Of a stretch of 64,000 bases of DNA, positions 63,781 through 64,000 are shown in pieces. The notes beneath the pieces were generated by a model. It worked only from the letters and a program-made list of their open reading frames with translations. It did no database searches and was not told where the DNA came from. Each line of letters begins with the position of its first letter. The first letter of the stretch is position 1. The translations under genes were made by a program, and so were the position numbers. The DNA comes from Paludibacteraceae bacterium (GTDB lineage Bacteria; Bacteroidota; Bacteroidia; Bacteroidales; Paludibacteraceae): the NCBI GenBank assembly GCA_028694915.1, contig JAQVJY010000003.1, positions 117,348-181,347 of the forward strand, in the 5' to 3' direction.

Positions 63781-64000
63781 ATGAAGAACATTGAATTTCG
63801 AACTACTAGCGACGGTTCTACCACGCTTTACAATGGTGATATTGATGAATGTTACCATTCCATGTTTGGTGCCCGCAACGAATCGATGCACATTTTTATT
63901 GAAAGTGGCTTAAAGCAGTGTTGTAAAAAACCAATAAACGTCTTGGAAGTAGGATTTGGAACAGGTTTAAACGCCTTTCTAACGGCTTTAGAAGCCGAAA
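63781..64000 (+). CDS. mnmD: tRNA methyltransferase MnmD/MnmC-like, 5' end only
   Basis: The first ~73 codons are present and the gene runs off the right edge. The visible protein reads FRTTSDGSTTLYN, then YHSMFGARNESMHIFI, then the SAM-binding VLEVGFGTGLNAFLT. This is the start of the MnmC_N/MnmD methyltransferase domain, which makes mnm5(s2)U34 in tRNA from nm5 precursors. The oxidoreductase half of E. coli MnmC cannot be judged from here. Confidence 0.85.
   Translation, partial: MKNIEFRTTSDGSTTLYNGDIDECYHSMFGARNESMHIFIESGLKQCCKKPINVLEVGFGTGLNAFLTALEAE

Noticed and set aside
1..64000. Mobile elements, prophage or integrase-flanked island
   Set aside because: No transposase, integrase, relaxase, phage structural gene or target-site duplication was seen; the two tRNA genes show no adjoining attachment duplicate.

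Overview
The window is a chromosomal segment of a Bacteroidota bacterium, most likely a strictly or mostly anaerobic Bacteroidales. The evidence is as follows. There are many TAnnTTTG promoter boxes, the Bacteroidota -7 element, and few Shine-Dalgarno-like leaders. At least eight genes encode secreted proteins, and most end in a type IX secretion (T9SS) C-terminal sorting domain. There are Bacteroidota-type TonB-dependent receptor, LepB and SecA proteins. Both sodium/ion-motive redox pumps, Rnf and Nqr, are present, as is ATP-type PEP carboxykinase. The DNA is AT-rich. A Paludibacter-like genus is a guess only. No mobile element, CRISPR array, rRNA or prophage was seen.

Layout. 1-3.6 kb: end of an AlkD-like gene, a minus-strand trio of zinc-ribbon/membrane/lipoprotein genes, and an XRE regulator. 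3.7-13.7 kb: S9 peptidase, two small unknown proteins, Na/Pi cotransporter, SppA (minus), AroQ and a TonB-dependent receptor. 14-23.6 kb (minus): a tandem array of six secreted endonuclease I paralogues with T9SS tails. One is split by a single base in an A8 tract. 23.7-26.5 kb (minus): rbfA, a LolC/E-type permease and an Ig-fold lipoprotein. 26.6-32.3 kb: rseC-rnfBCDGEA. 32.4-36 kb: aroB, a CoA-binding protein, dapB and lepB. 36-43.3 kb: an SpeA-like decarboxylase (minus), then a small exported protein whose end overlaps the start of a 1655-residue surface protein. 43.4-46.7 kb (minus): a winged-helix protein, a second LolC/E-type permease and pckA. 47.1-53.3 kb: nqrABCDEF, with a rubredoxin-like zinc/iron ribbon fused to the front of NqrC. 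53.3-56.7 kb (minus): an alternative-oxidase/PTOX-like di-iron protein, RNase H, reverse rubrerythrin, a 38-residue stand-alone mini-rubredoxin, a PerR-like regulator and a HAD phosphatase. 56.8-64 kb: tRNA(CAU), an Ig-domain T9SS protein (minus), tRNA-Gly(CCC) (minus), an LplT-like MFS transporter, secA and the start of mnmD.

How the parts may fit. Rnf and Nqr couple ferredoxin and NADH oxidation to ion export and feed the quinone pool; pckA fits fumarate/succinate fermentation. The block from nqrA to the PerR-like gene is the most interesting region. It combines a quinone-reducing pump carrying a rubredoxin module, a candidate quinol oxidase, and a PerR/mini-rubredoxin/reverse-rubrerythrin operon. 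I infer that this is an oxygen- and peroxide-removal neighbourhood with shared one-electron carriers. The endonuclease array is the second notable region, probably for extracellular DNA degradation or scavenging.

Many leading ATG codons were moved inward from the longest open frame, on the basis of signal peptides, promoter boxes or family alignment; each case is noted. All functional calls come from reading motifs, without database searches.
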